A program made the position numbers and the translations under genes. Of a stretch of 5,264 nt of DNA, positions 1-5,264 are shown one piece after another. Origin of the DNA: an uncultured Lachnospiraceae bacterium (GTDB taxonomy: Bacteria; Bacillota; Clostridia; Lachnospirales; Lachnospiraceae). The DNA is taken from NCBI GenBank assembly GCA_900313435.1, contig OMRF01000199.1:1-5264 (forward strand), in the 5' to 3' direction. The notes beneath the pieces were generated by a model. That model did no database searches, was not told the origin of the DNA, and saw nothing but the letters and a program-made list of their open reading frames with translations. The first letter of the stretch is position 1. Every line of letters starts with the position of its first letter.

Positions 1-1796
1 TCTTTTTTGACAAGTTCGCAGACCGCTCCGGCGACACCGTTATCCCCTGACGGAGCAGGATAATTATCTTTAAATGAGAGCAGTTTGAGAAGTCTGGCTT
101 CACCATACAGTTGCTCATCTTCATTCATCGCCTCGGTCACGCCGTCGGTATACAGATAAAGGATATCGTCCTTCTTAAGCTGCAGATTCTGATCTTTATA
201 GATCATGCCTTCCATTCCTGCCAGCATAAGCCCCGGCTTTAATTTCACATATTCCGCTTTGCCGTCACGGATCAGTACCGGCGGATTATGTCCTGCATTC
301 GCGACCTGCACGGCTCCTGTTTTCAGATCGATAAATCCCATCCATGCGGTGAGGAACATATCCGTATCATTTCCCTCACAAAGAGCCTCGTTTGCCAATG
401 TAAAGATCCCGGCCGGAGAAAGTCCGCTGCCCGCTTCAGACCTTATGATCTCTTTCGCTTTCATCATAAACATAGCTCCGGAAATACTTTTTCCGGACAC
501 ATCGGCAATGAGGAAAGCAAGCGTATCTCCTATCATATAGAAATCATAAAAGTCTCCTCCAACCTCCTTTGCCGCTTCCATGGTCGCGAAAAGCTCAAAT
601 TCCTTTCTTTCGGGGAACGGAGGAAAGACTCTTGGCAATGCTGCACTCTGGATATTCTTTGCAGCCTCGAGCTCGGCATCCATTCGCGCTGCTGCTTCCG
701 CGATATAATCCTTCAGTTTGTCGACTGTCGTATTGATATCCGTGGAAAGGAGATCAAACTCATAGGTATCGCGGATTTCGATCTTCTCATCCAGATTTCC
801 CTCCGTGATCTGCGTTAACGAATTGTTCACCTTTACCATGTTTTTAACGATCAGCTTGTGAAGCAGTATGATCAGTGCCATAAAGATGACTGCGAACACC
901 ACGATCTCAAGCAGTTCGGATGTTTTTATCAATATATAGATGTTTCTGATCGTTTCCTGTACGGGATAGACACCGATCACATAAACGCTCTGGATCTGAT
1001 TAATGTTCACATAGCTTTGAACACCGAAGATTTCGCATTCCATACTTTCATAGTAGTATTCCTTCTTCGGGTCTATGCTTATCCCCGAATCCGCAACTTT
1101 CTCCCCGGTGTGTTCGTCATGGTAGCTGTTGGTGATGATCATATCGCTGGTGGAGATCAGAAGATATCCGTCCTGCCCGATACGCCTGTTTGTGGCAACA
1201 TGTTGCGCCTGATGGCTGATGACATAAGAATACATCATTTCTGAAAGGCCGACCTCTATAAAGCCGCTCCCATCAGGAAATCTTACTCCCGCATATTTCA
1301 TTATGATCGATTCATCAAAGGAATCGCCTCTCAGATCCTGAAGAAAATTATCCGTGCCTTCGTCAAGTAATATCAGAAACTCCGATGCCCGTTCTCCCGA
1401 ATGCATATCGGCCCCGACGTATTCCGGCACTGAGGATGCGACTATGATGCCCTTCGAATTGACTATGTTGACCTCTACTTCATGACCGGAAAATGTCTCT
1501 TGAAGAGCCTTCGAAACAGCCTCCGGATCATCTATGTTTGCTGTAGGGTAATCCGCCATGACCTCTTCAATATATGTCATTAAGGATTCGTCCGCCAGCT
1601 CATCTATGTCATTACTCACATCCTCAACATTCTGCTGCACCAGCGACTCTGCCTGGGCTTTGGCCCGTCCCAGAAAAACGGCATGAATGAGCAGAGCCGA
1701 TACCACGCATGATACCAGGAGGATCACAACCAGCCAGATCGTAATAATGAGTGATATCTTCTTTTTCCTTGATCGGGTGGATGAGTTTTTTTTCAT
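1..1796 (-). CDS. Membrane-bound sensor SpoIIE/RsbU-type PP2C phosphatase (3' end cut by window edge)
   Basis: Reading leftward from ATG at 1796, the frame stays open for 598 codons to the window edge, so the C-terminus is missing. Residues 1-13 are basic, and about 14-42 form a first membrane helix. About 43-295 form a long extracytoplasmic region that looks like a double Cache sensor (VNIVNSKGIIVASS near 109-122, GYLLISTSDMIITNS near 210-224). A second helix lies near 297-315, followed by a HAMP-like linker (about 316-369) and a coiled stretch with the typical AAKNIQSAALP. The SpoIIE/PP2C catalytic domain starts near 400: VGGDFYD (Asp415, Asp418), IADVSGK (Asp432), NAGHNPP (500-506) and YTDGVTEAMN (Asp551) are intact metal-site and core motifs. 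The final FDDxT-type motif would lie off the edge. Proteins of this kind dephosphorylate a phospho-serine on a STAS partner, here probably the gene just upstream. The start overlaps the STAS stop (ATGA) and has no good Shine-Dalgarno, so translation is probably coupled. Family call is firm; ligand unknown. Confidence 0.93.
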   Translation of the reverse strand, partial: MKKNSSTRSRKKKISLIITIWLVVILLVSCVVSALLIHAVFLGRAKAQAESLVQQNVEDVSNDIDELADESLMTYIEEVMADYPTANIDDPEAVSKALQETFSGHEVEVNIVNSKGIIVASSVPEYVGADMHSGERASEFLILLDEGTDNFLQDLRGDSFDESIIMKYAGVRFPDGSGFIEVGLSEMMYSYVISHQAQHVATNRRIGQDGYLLISTSDMIITNSYHDEHTGEKVADSGISIDPKKEYYYESMECEIFGVQSYVNINQIQSVYVIGVYPVQETIRNIYILIKTSELLEIVVFAVIFMALIILLHKLIVKNMVKVNNSLTQITEGNLDEKIEIRDTYEFDLLSTDINTTVDKLKDYIAEAAARMDAELEAAKNIQSAALPRVFPPFPERKEFELFATMEAAKEVGGDFYDFYMIGDTLAFLIADVSGKSISGAMFMMKAKEIIRSEAGSGLSPAGIFTLANEALCEGNDTDMFLTAWMGFIDLKTGAVQVANAGHNPPVLIRDGKAEYVKLKPGLMLAGMEGMIYKDQNLQLKKDDILYLYTDGVTEAMNEDEQLYGEARLLKLLSFKDNYPAPSGDNGVAGAVCELVKK

Positions 1797-2095
1797 AATT
1801 TTTCGATATCCATCACATCCGCCATACCCGTAAAGGTAAATACATCCATCACCGGCCCTGTGACATGAATGATCTTCATGCTGCCCTGCTTTTTCATAAC
1901 CTTTGCCGTGGACAGAAAGATACGAAGCCCCGCCGATGCTATGTAATCAACCTTTTCAAGATCAAACACCATCTCAGTGATCCCGTCAATGTTGGCCTTC
2001 ACCGCCTTTTCAAGTTCAGCCGCCGAGGTCGTCCCCAGCTTTCCCTCAACCGCCACAGTCAGTTTCGTGCCGTCGAGATCAGTTGTTACTGTCAT
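1793..2095 (-). CDS. STAS-domain anti-sigma factor antagonist (SpoIIAA/RsbV-like)
   Basis: This 100-residue protein is one complete STAS domain, the usual length for the family. It has an N-terminal beta strand pair (TKLTVAVEGKL), a helix (SAAELEKAVKANI), the central strand MVFDLEKVDYIAS, and a C-terminal MADVMDIEKL segment. The signature DYIASAGLRIF places the phosphorylatable serine at Ser54, in the position phosphorylated by RsbW/SpoIIAB-type kinases in characterised homologues. In that scheme the unphosphorylated form binds the kinase and releases its partner, often a sigma factor. The downstream phosphatase would regenerate this form. The start at 2095 follows AAGGGGG (2104-2110) with an 8-base spacer and lies 18 bases after the stop of the DUF308 gene. 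The stop overlaps the phosphatase start in ATGA. No kinase gene is visible in the window. The true output (sigma factor or another target) cannot be read from the sequence. Confidence 0.93.
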   Translation of the reverse strand: MTVTTDLDGTKLTVAVEGKLGTTSAAELEKAVKANIDGITEMVFDLEKVDYIASAGLRIFLSTAKVMKKQGSMKIIHVTGPVMDVFTFTGMADVMDIEKL

Positions 2096-2113
2096 TGCAA
2101 CGGCCCCCTTTAT

Positions 2114-2647
2114 TTACTGAACATATACGATCTTCGACCGGTAGAAGGAGCTGACGATCCGCTCCGCTCCGATGAACATCAGACCGATGGCAAAGATCTT
2201 CGGCCATACCTCATTATTCTGAATAAAGATCTGACAGAGCGCCGTGATACCTAAATATGCGATTCCGCTGATCACTCTCCGGTACCATCCGCTTGCCTGC
2301 TTCTTTTTCGCTTCCAGCCCTCTGAGAAGGCGCAGTACTCCGGCAATGCCAAATACAGCAACCAGATAGACCATCACAATGGTCGGGGGGATACTCGAGA
2401 AAGACAAAGAGAGAAGTCCAATATCCACCATGATCAGTCCTTTGTAGAAGGTGTCCTTGCCGCCCACCATATGGCGTGCCATGGTAAAATAATAGATCAA
2501 CGACGCGATCCCGATAACCAGAAGAGTCGCACCGAGGAGCAAAATGATGACGAGACGCCCGATTTCCGGCACGTCCCAGAGAATGATCGCTCCCGCGATG
2601 ATAAGGAGCCCCGATAATATTTTTACGATACGGCTTGCTACACTCAT
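2114..2647 (-). CDS. HdeD/DUF308-family six-helix membrane protein
   Basis: This 177-residue protein is almost entirely membrane helices, at about residues 7-24, 31-54, 66-84, 88-110, 123-142 and 148-167. They read as three successive helix hairpins, each pair separated by a short polar or proline-containing turn (WDVPEIGR, SSIPPT, IQNNEVWPK). That three-hairpin layout and the G-rich, R/Y-ended second helices fit the DUF308/HdeD family. Escherichia coli HdeD is an acid-stress inner-membrane protein; the biochemical role of the family is unclear. I chose ATG 2647 because AAAGGAG (2655-2661) lies 7 bases upstream and because the start makes an ATGA overlap with the preceding gene. A start at 2713 would add 22 charged residues lying inside that gene and is unlikely. 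Membrane location is sure, family fairly sure, function open. Confidence 0.85.
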   Translation of the reverse strand: MSVASRIVKILSGLLIIAGAIILWDVPEIGRLVIILLLGATLLVIGIASLIYYFTMARHMVGGKDTFYKGLIMVDIGLLSLSFSSIPPTIVMVYLVAVFGIAGVLRLLRGLEAKKKQASGWYRRVISGIAYLGITALCQIFIQNNEVWPKIFAIGLMFIGAERIVSSFYRSKIVYVQ

Positions 2648-3801
2648 GAGGGCTCTCCTTTCTGCACGTCCTCGACCAGCTTCATATAAGCCTTGATCCC
2701 CTTTGTTCCCCATTTCTTATAGTCCGAGGTTACACCGAGTAAATTGTTTCCCGATTTATGGACCCGGTTGGTGACCATACTCTTCTGGGCAAGCGCCGCG
2801 AGAATAAACCTGCCCATCGGGGTATCTTCCTTTTCTCCTTCCGGCGCATTGCGGTAAGCCTCCTGATAGTCCGGTATATCAAAATCCGGCACGGTCTCTC
2901 CCGAAAGGCTTTCTCCAAATGCCTTCCAGTCTTCACTTGCATCGGTCTGACGTTTCAAAAGGATCGTTTTGATCTTCTCCTGGTACGGTTCAACGACCTT
3001 AGTATCATAAGTATCCTTCTCAAACACACCGCCCTCGGCCTTCAGATATTTAAGCGCGTAAATCATCTGACAATAAGCATGCATGAAATCGCTCGGGTTG
3101 TCCTTCAGGATCTCTTCATAATCCGCCCATGCCGGCATATACTTATAACGCATGAAGCTATAGTCCGGAAGATGTCCGGCCCTGCCGTGTCCCAGGTTCA
3201 TCACGGAGGTTTCCTTACTCTGGCGGACACTGTTAACGTAAATTCCCTTTTCCGGATCATCGCCCGCAATAGGGTTCGATCCGAACTTGACCGGCCGCTC
3301 GCTTCCATCCGGAAGGATCTCATAAAAGTGATAATTTGTATCGTTGATCACTCGCGAAGGCGTCCCTGCAAAGTTCTGATGCGCCCAGGTATCTGCCAGC
3401 ACATGCATGGCAAGCCCAGCAGCCTCAAGTCCTTTCCCCTTCACCTGACTGACGGTCTCCACCAAAAGATCCCCGTTGGGCTTGCAGATCAAGTGATATC
3501 TTTTCATATATCTTTTTCCGCAGCCCTTCCTCTCGGAATAAAGGTCTCCGGGCAGGAAATGGAAGGAAGCCCAGATCCGGGTCACGTCCTGCTGGGATAT
3601 GGGATCGCTTCCGGCATCCGCCATTTCCATGGCAAGCATTGTGGTAGCCGCCTCCACGGGTGCTCCTACGCTGCTTAAGACAGGCTTGGTGCACAGGTCT
3701 ACAAAAAACGCGCTTCTTGCAATACGAAGTGACTCTTCATGCGTATATCCAGCCAGGATCGCAGCAGAATAGGTTCCGTAATAATGAAAATCCTTGTTCA
3801 T
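2644..3801 (-). CDS. DUF6765-like protein, putative His/Asp metal site
   Basis: A 385-residue soluble protein without a signal peptide or membrane helix, opening with MNKDFHYYGTYSAAILAGYT. I recognise this opening and the central MHVLADTWAHQNFAG as the DUF6765 type, from memory rather than a search. Residues that could bind metal are spread in a suggestive way: Asp4 and His6 at the N-terminus, Asp35 in AFFVDLC, His133, Asp137 and His141 in an HxxxDxxxH array, and His205, His210 and Asp213 in NLGHGRAGHLPD. This resembles the ligand style of helical zinc phospholipase C/S1-P1 nuclease-like proteins, but the spacing is not identical, so a hydrolase role is only an inference. The C-terminal third is polar and helical. 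GGAGGG (3808-3813) stands 6 bases before ATG 3801. The start overlaps the upstream stop and the stop overlaps the downstream start, both as ATGA. Confidence 0.85.
   Translation of the reverse strand: MNKDFHYYGTYSAAILAGYTHEESLRIARSAFFVDLCTKPVLSSVGAPVEAATTMLAMEMADAGSDPISQQDVTRIWASFHFLPGDLYSERKGCGKRYMKRYHLICKPNGDLLVETVSQVKGKGLEAAGLAMHVLADTWAHQNFAGTPSRVINDTNYHFYEILPDGSERPVKFGSNPIAGDDPEKGIYVNSVRQSKETSVMNLGHGRAGHLPDYSFMRYKYMPAWADYEEILKDNPSDFMHAYCQMIYALKYLKAEGGVFEKDTYDTKVVEPYQEKIKTILLKRQTDASEDWKAFGESLSGETVPDFDIPDYQEAYRNAPEGEKEDTPMGRFILAALAQKSMVTNRVHKSGNNLLGVTSDYKKWGTKGIKAYMKLVEDVQKGEPS
2655..2661 (-). promoter_or_regulatory. Ribosome binding site AAAGGAG for the DUF308 gene
   Basis: AAAGGAG lies 7 bases before ATG 2647, inside the last codons of the DUF6765-like gene. 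It decides for ATG 2647 over the in-frame ATG at 2713. Confidence 0.8.
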
Positions 3802-4331
3802 GACGATCCCTCCTCTTTTTCCTCTTCATTCAGCTTTCGTTTCAGTATCCTGACTTTTATACCGGTCACAATGAGCTCGAGGATAACGACTATGGAAGTG
3901 ACATCGACAATGACAGTAACGATCTCGTCCAACAAGTCATCAACGCCTTTGAAAAGCGCCGGAATCTCAGGCACCACAAAAGCAACCGAGACCACCAGCA
4001 GGATAAACGCAACAACTAAATATCCCACGCGGTCCTTTTTTCTTCTCCCCATGCCTTCTTTTCTGGCGGACAGCCCGACACAAATATGCATGAGCAACAG
4101 GACACCGATGATAATACCGATGATGATACACACGATCGTAAACGTAGAAACAAAGTAGTCGGCTTTATCCGGTGTAAGAGACGCTTTTACAGTCTCAAGC
4201 ATCACTATCAACTCATCCTTCTGTAAAAAGATCGTCATGATACCTTTGATCACACTCCATAATCCGAACATGATCACACCGGTACCTACACAGTACAGCA
4301 GGTTTTGATTTCTTCGTAATTCTCTTTCCAT
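3798..4331 (-). CDS. Unrecognised four-helix membrane protein with charged C-terminal tail
   Basis: This 177-residue protein has a short charged N-terminus (MERELRRNQ) and four likely membrane helices at about 11-36, 60-84, 101-123 and 137-160. A basic loop (ARKEGMGRRKKDR, 89-101) lies between helices 2 and 3, and the end is a strongly charged tail, RILKRKLNEEEKEEGSS. By the positive-inside rule, the basic loop and both termini should face the cytoplasm. The loop between helices 1 and 2 (about 37-59) would then be outside. I do not recognise a family. It sits between the AIM24 and DUF6765 genes, 27 bases after the former and overlapping the latter by ATGA, so it is probably expressed with them. 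I chose ATG 4331 because GAAGGG (4338-4343) lies 6 bases upstream; an in-frame TTG at 4355 has no such support. That it is a gene is well supported, function unknown. Confidence 0.82.
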   Translation of the reverse strand: MERELRRNQNLLYCVGTGVIMFGLWSVIKGIMTIFLQKDELIVMLETVKASLTPDKADYFVSTFTIVCIIIGIIIGVLLLMHICVGLSARKEGMGRRKKDRVGYLVVAFILLVVSVAFVVPEIPALFKGVDDLLDEIVTVIVDVTSIVVILELIVTGIKVRILKRKLNEEEKEEGSS

Positions 4332-4337
4332 AATGAT

Positions 4338-4343
4338 CCCTTC
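4338..4343 (-). promoter_or_regulatory. Ribosome binding site GAAGGG for the four-helix membrane protein
   Basis: GAAGGG lies 6 bases before ATG 4331 in the 27-base gap after the AIM24 gene. It decides for ATG 4331 over the in-frame TTG at 4355. Confidence 0.7.
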
Positions 4344-4358
4344 TATTTTCCACAAAGA

Positions 4359-5042
4359 TCAGCTCGATTTGGAGGGCAGGTAGGGGATCAGTGCCTCTGC
4401 CACATGAGAGATAGGCATGGTCTGTATCCACAGCTTGCCGGGACCGGTGATCACGGTATTGAAAAAGCTCTCTCCTCCGAAAAGCGCATTCTTGACGCCT
4501 TTGATCGTTACAACATCTATCTGGCAGGTCTCATCCATCGCTGCCAAAAATCCGGTGGCTACCGTCATCTTTTCTCCCGGCTTCAGATCATACTCTATCG
4601 TAGAACCGCTGATCTCAAGGAAAGCAGTTCCCCTGCCGGTAAGCTTGCTCATGATAAAACCTTCGCCGCTGAAGAAGCCGACACTTATTTTCTTCTGGAA
4701 AAAGGTGTTGATCTCTACACCAAGCTCCGATGCAAGCCATGCGCTTTTCTGCACGATAAGCCCCTTCTCCGGAGTGATATCTACCGCACGGATCTCTCCC
4801 GGGAAGCTTGAGGTAAACGCGATCTGTCCGGGACCGCCTTCCGCAGTATAGATATTCTGAAACATGTGCTCATTTGCAAAAGATCTGGCAAGGGCCTTTC
4901 CGAAGCCCCCGCCGGTATTGGTCTCCATCCTCATATTCGGGGTCATCCACGCCATACCGCCGCTTTCCGTCCTCATCGCCTCTCCCGCGTCCACATCGCA
5001 GATCACTGCAGGGAGATTGTCACCAACGATCTTGTACTTCAT
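4359..5042 (-). CDS. AIM24/TIGR00266 family protein
   Basis: A 227-residue protein covering a complete AIM24 (formerly DUF124, TIGR00266) domain. Recognisable blocks are GGMAWMTPNMRMET (28-41), GGGFGKALARSF (44-55), YTAEGGPGQIAFTSSFPGEI (65-84), GEGFIMSKLTGRGTAFLEISG (126-146), LKPGEKMTVATGFLAAMD (153-170) and TVITGPGKLWIQTMP (196-210). The family folds as stacked beta structure related to the TRAP-like fold and has no signal peptide or membrane helix. The yeast namesake affects mitochondrial organisation, while the bacterial role is not established; a scaffold or membrane-associated role is often supposed. It is the first gene after the promoter at 5097-5125. I chose ATG 5042 because AAGGAG lies 7 bases upstream; an in-frame GTG at 5075 would add 11 mostly basic residues and lacks a Shine-Dalgarno. 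The stop at 4359 is 27 bases before the next gene. Confidence 0.92.
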   Translation of the reverse strand: MKYKIVGDNLPAVICDVDAGEAMRTESGGMAWMTPNMRMETNTGGGFGKALARSFANEHMFQNIYTAEGGPGQIAFTSSFPGEIRAVDITPEKGLIVQKSAWLASELGVEINTFFQKKISVGFFSGEGFIMSKLTGRGTAFLEISGSTIEYDLKPGEKMTVATGFLAAMDETCQIDVVTIKGVKNALFGGESFFNTVITGPGKLWIQTMPISHVAEALIPYLPSKSS

Positions 5043-5049
5043 AGCTTTT

Positions 5050-5055
5050 CTCCTT
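5050..5055 (-). promoter_or_regulatory. Ribosome binding site AAGGAG that sets the AIM24 start
   Basis: AAGGAG lies 7 bases before ATG 5042, inside the purine-rich run GGAGGGAAAGGAGAAAAG. It favours ATG 5042 over the upstream in-frame GTG at 5075. Confidence 0.85.
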
Positions 5056-5076
5056 TCCCTCCGAAAGATGTTCACT

Positions 5077-5089
5077 ATATTAATAATAT
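5077..5089. repeat. AT-rich inverted repeat at the predicted transcription start
   Basis: The plus strand reads ATATTA-A-TAATAT, two perfect 6-base arms around one base, placed immediately downstream of the -10 box and covering the predicted start of the transcript. A repressor site in this place is possible. AT-rich palindromes this short also arise by chance in AT-rich leaders, so I treat it as a candidate operator only. Confidence 0.3.
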
Positions 5090-5096
5090 CTTGAGA

Positions 5097-5125
5097 ATAC
5101 TATCACAAGCCGTCCGTCATGTAAA
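5097..5125 (-). promoter_or_regulatory. Sigma-A type promoter with extended -10 for the six-gene operon
   Basis: On the minus strand, TTTACA (5120-5125) is separated by exactly 17 bases from TAGTAT (5097-5102), with TG one base before the -10 (TGATAGTAT), an extended -10. This is one mismatch from consensus in the -35 and one in the -10. Transcription should begin near 5090, giving an untranslated leader of about 48 bases before ATG 5042. It is the only good promoter I see ahead of the cluster. Confidence 0.75.
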
Positions 5126-5136
5126 ATGCTAAGCCT

Positions 5137-5264
5137 TCATCGCACCATATCTTCTCCATCGCAGCCACGCGCTTTCGCGCGGCCGCAGGTGCTTGCTCCG
5201 GGGCAGTTGCAGCACGCCCCGCCCTTTTTCCGCCTTCTGATGATCGATATAACTGCAAAAGCAA
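5137..5264 (-). CDS. Possible FeoB-associated Cys-rich membrane protein, C-terminal end only
   Basis: The frame entering from the right edge at 5262 gives 41 residues before TGA at 5137. It begins with the end of a hydrophobic helix (AFAVISII), then RRRKKGG, then a Cys-rich tail with CCNC, a further Cys in ASTCGR and one in ARGCDG. A membrane helix, a basic stop-transfer stretch and a small Cys cluster are the layout of FeoB-associated Cys-rich membrane proteins, which usually sit next to feoB ferrous iron transporter genes in Firmicutes. The N-terminus and any feoB lie outside the window. The stretch is GC-rich and the two other minus-strand frames are also open here, so the choice of frame rests on protein character. 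It appears to belong to the preceding transcription unit, not to the six-gene operon. Confidence 0.5.
   Translation of the reverse strand, partial: AFAVISIIRRRKKGGACCNCPGASTCGRAKARGCDGEDMVR
5161..5186 (-). other. GC-rich hairpin with GAAA loop
   Basis: The minus strand can fold GCGC-GAAA-GCGC, extended by a further six pairs (one G-T) across a 2-base bulge, giving about ten mostly G-C pairs closed by a GNRA tetraloop. No T-run follows, so it is not a standard terminator. It lies within the probable Cys-rich coding region and may simply reflect its GC-rich Ala/Arg codons. Confidence 0.35.

Noticed and set aside
205..1244. Three plus-strand open frames of 111, 176 and 128 codons
   Set aside because: They are antisense to the phosphatase gene, whose frame is continuous here and carries all the expected catalytic motifs.
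2730..2942. Minus-strand frame of 70 codons
   Set aside because: It is inside the DUF6765-like gene in another frame, Arg-rich and without a supported start.
2758..3678. Long open frame of 306 codons on the plus strand
   Set aside because: It lies wholly antisense to the DUF6765-like gene, has no domain-like composition and no ribosome binding site. It is a by-product of the codon use of the real gene.
3739..4158. Plus-strand open frame rich in Ser, Thr and Ile
   Set aside because: Antisense to the four-helix membrane protein; its composition is the complement of hydrophobic codons rather than that of a real protein.
4404..5132. Several overlapping plus-strand frames
   Set aside because: All lie opposite the AIM24 gene or its promoter and look like shadows of it.
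5161..5186. GC-rich hairpin as a rho-independent terminator of the upstream gene
   Set aside because: No run of T follows on the minus strand, and the stem lies before the likely stop codon of the Cys-rich frame.
5103..5264. Alternative minus-strand frame entering from the right edge, ending in AFYMTDGL
   Set aside because: It is open but reads as a low-complexity Ala/Arg stretch, and it would run through the -35 box and spacer of the promoter. The Cys-rich frame ending at 5137 has the more protein-like layout, though this one is not fully excluded.

Overview
The window looks like chromosomal DNA of an anaerobic Firmicute, most likely a member of the Clostridia such as a Lachnospiraceae species. 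The reasons are strong AAGGAG/GGAGGG ribosome binding sites, a clear sigma-A type promoter, a SpoIIAA/RsbV-type STAS protein beside an RsbU/SpoIIE-type phosphatase, and a probable FeoB-associated Cys-rich protein at the right edge. This placement comes from gene content and style, not from a marker gene.

All supported genes lie on the minus strand, so transcription runs from the right end to the left. At the far right (5137-5264) is the 3' end of what looks like a small Cys-rich membrane protein of the FeoB-associated type. About 90 bases of non-coding DNA follow (5043-5136). They carry a good sigma-A promoter (TTTACA, 17-base spacer, TAGTAT with an extended -10 TG) and a short AT-rich inverted repeat near the predicted transcription start.

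From this promoter a tight six-gene cluster reads leftward: an AIM24/TIGR00266 family protein (4359-5042), an unrecognised four-helix membrane protein (3798-4331), a DUF6765-like protein with a possible His/Asp metal site (2644-3801), a six-helix HdeD/DUF308 membrane protein (2114-2647), a STAS-domain anti-sigma factor antagonist (1793-2095), and a membrane-anchored, sensor-equipped SpoIIE-type Ser/Thr phosphatase cut by the left edge (1-1796). Gaps are 27 and 18 bases, and the other three junctions are 4-base ATGA overlaps, so the six genes are very probably one operon.

The last two genes form two thirds of a partner-switching module: the phosphatase senses something outside the membrane and would dephosphorylate Ser54 of the STAS protein. 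The expected RsbW-like kinase is not in the window and could lie just beyond the left edge. The first four genes include a homologue of the HdeD stress protein, another multi-pass membrane protein and a soluble candidate metalloprotein. My inference is that the operon joins a set of envelope or stress effectors to a signalling switch. The conserved domains are known one by one; their combination is the most interesting part of the window. No RNA genes, insertion sequences, CRISPR arrays or convincing rho-independent terminators were seen.
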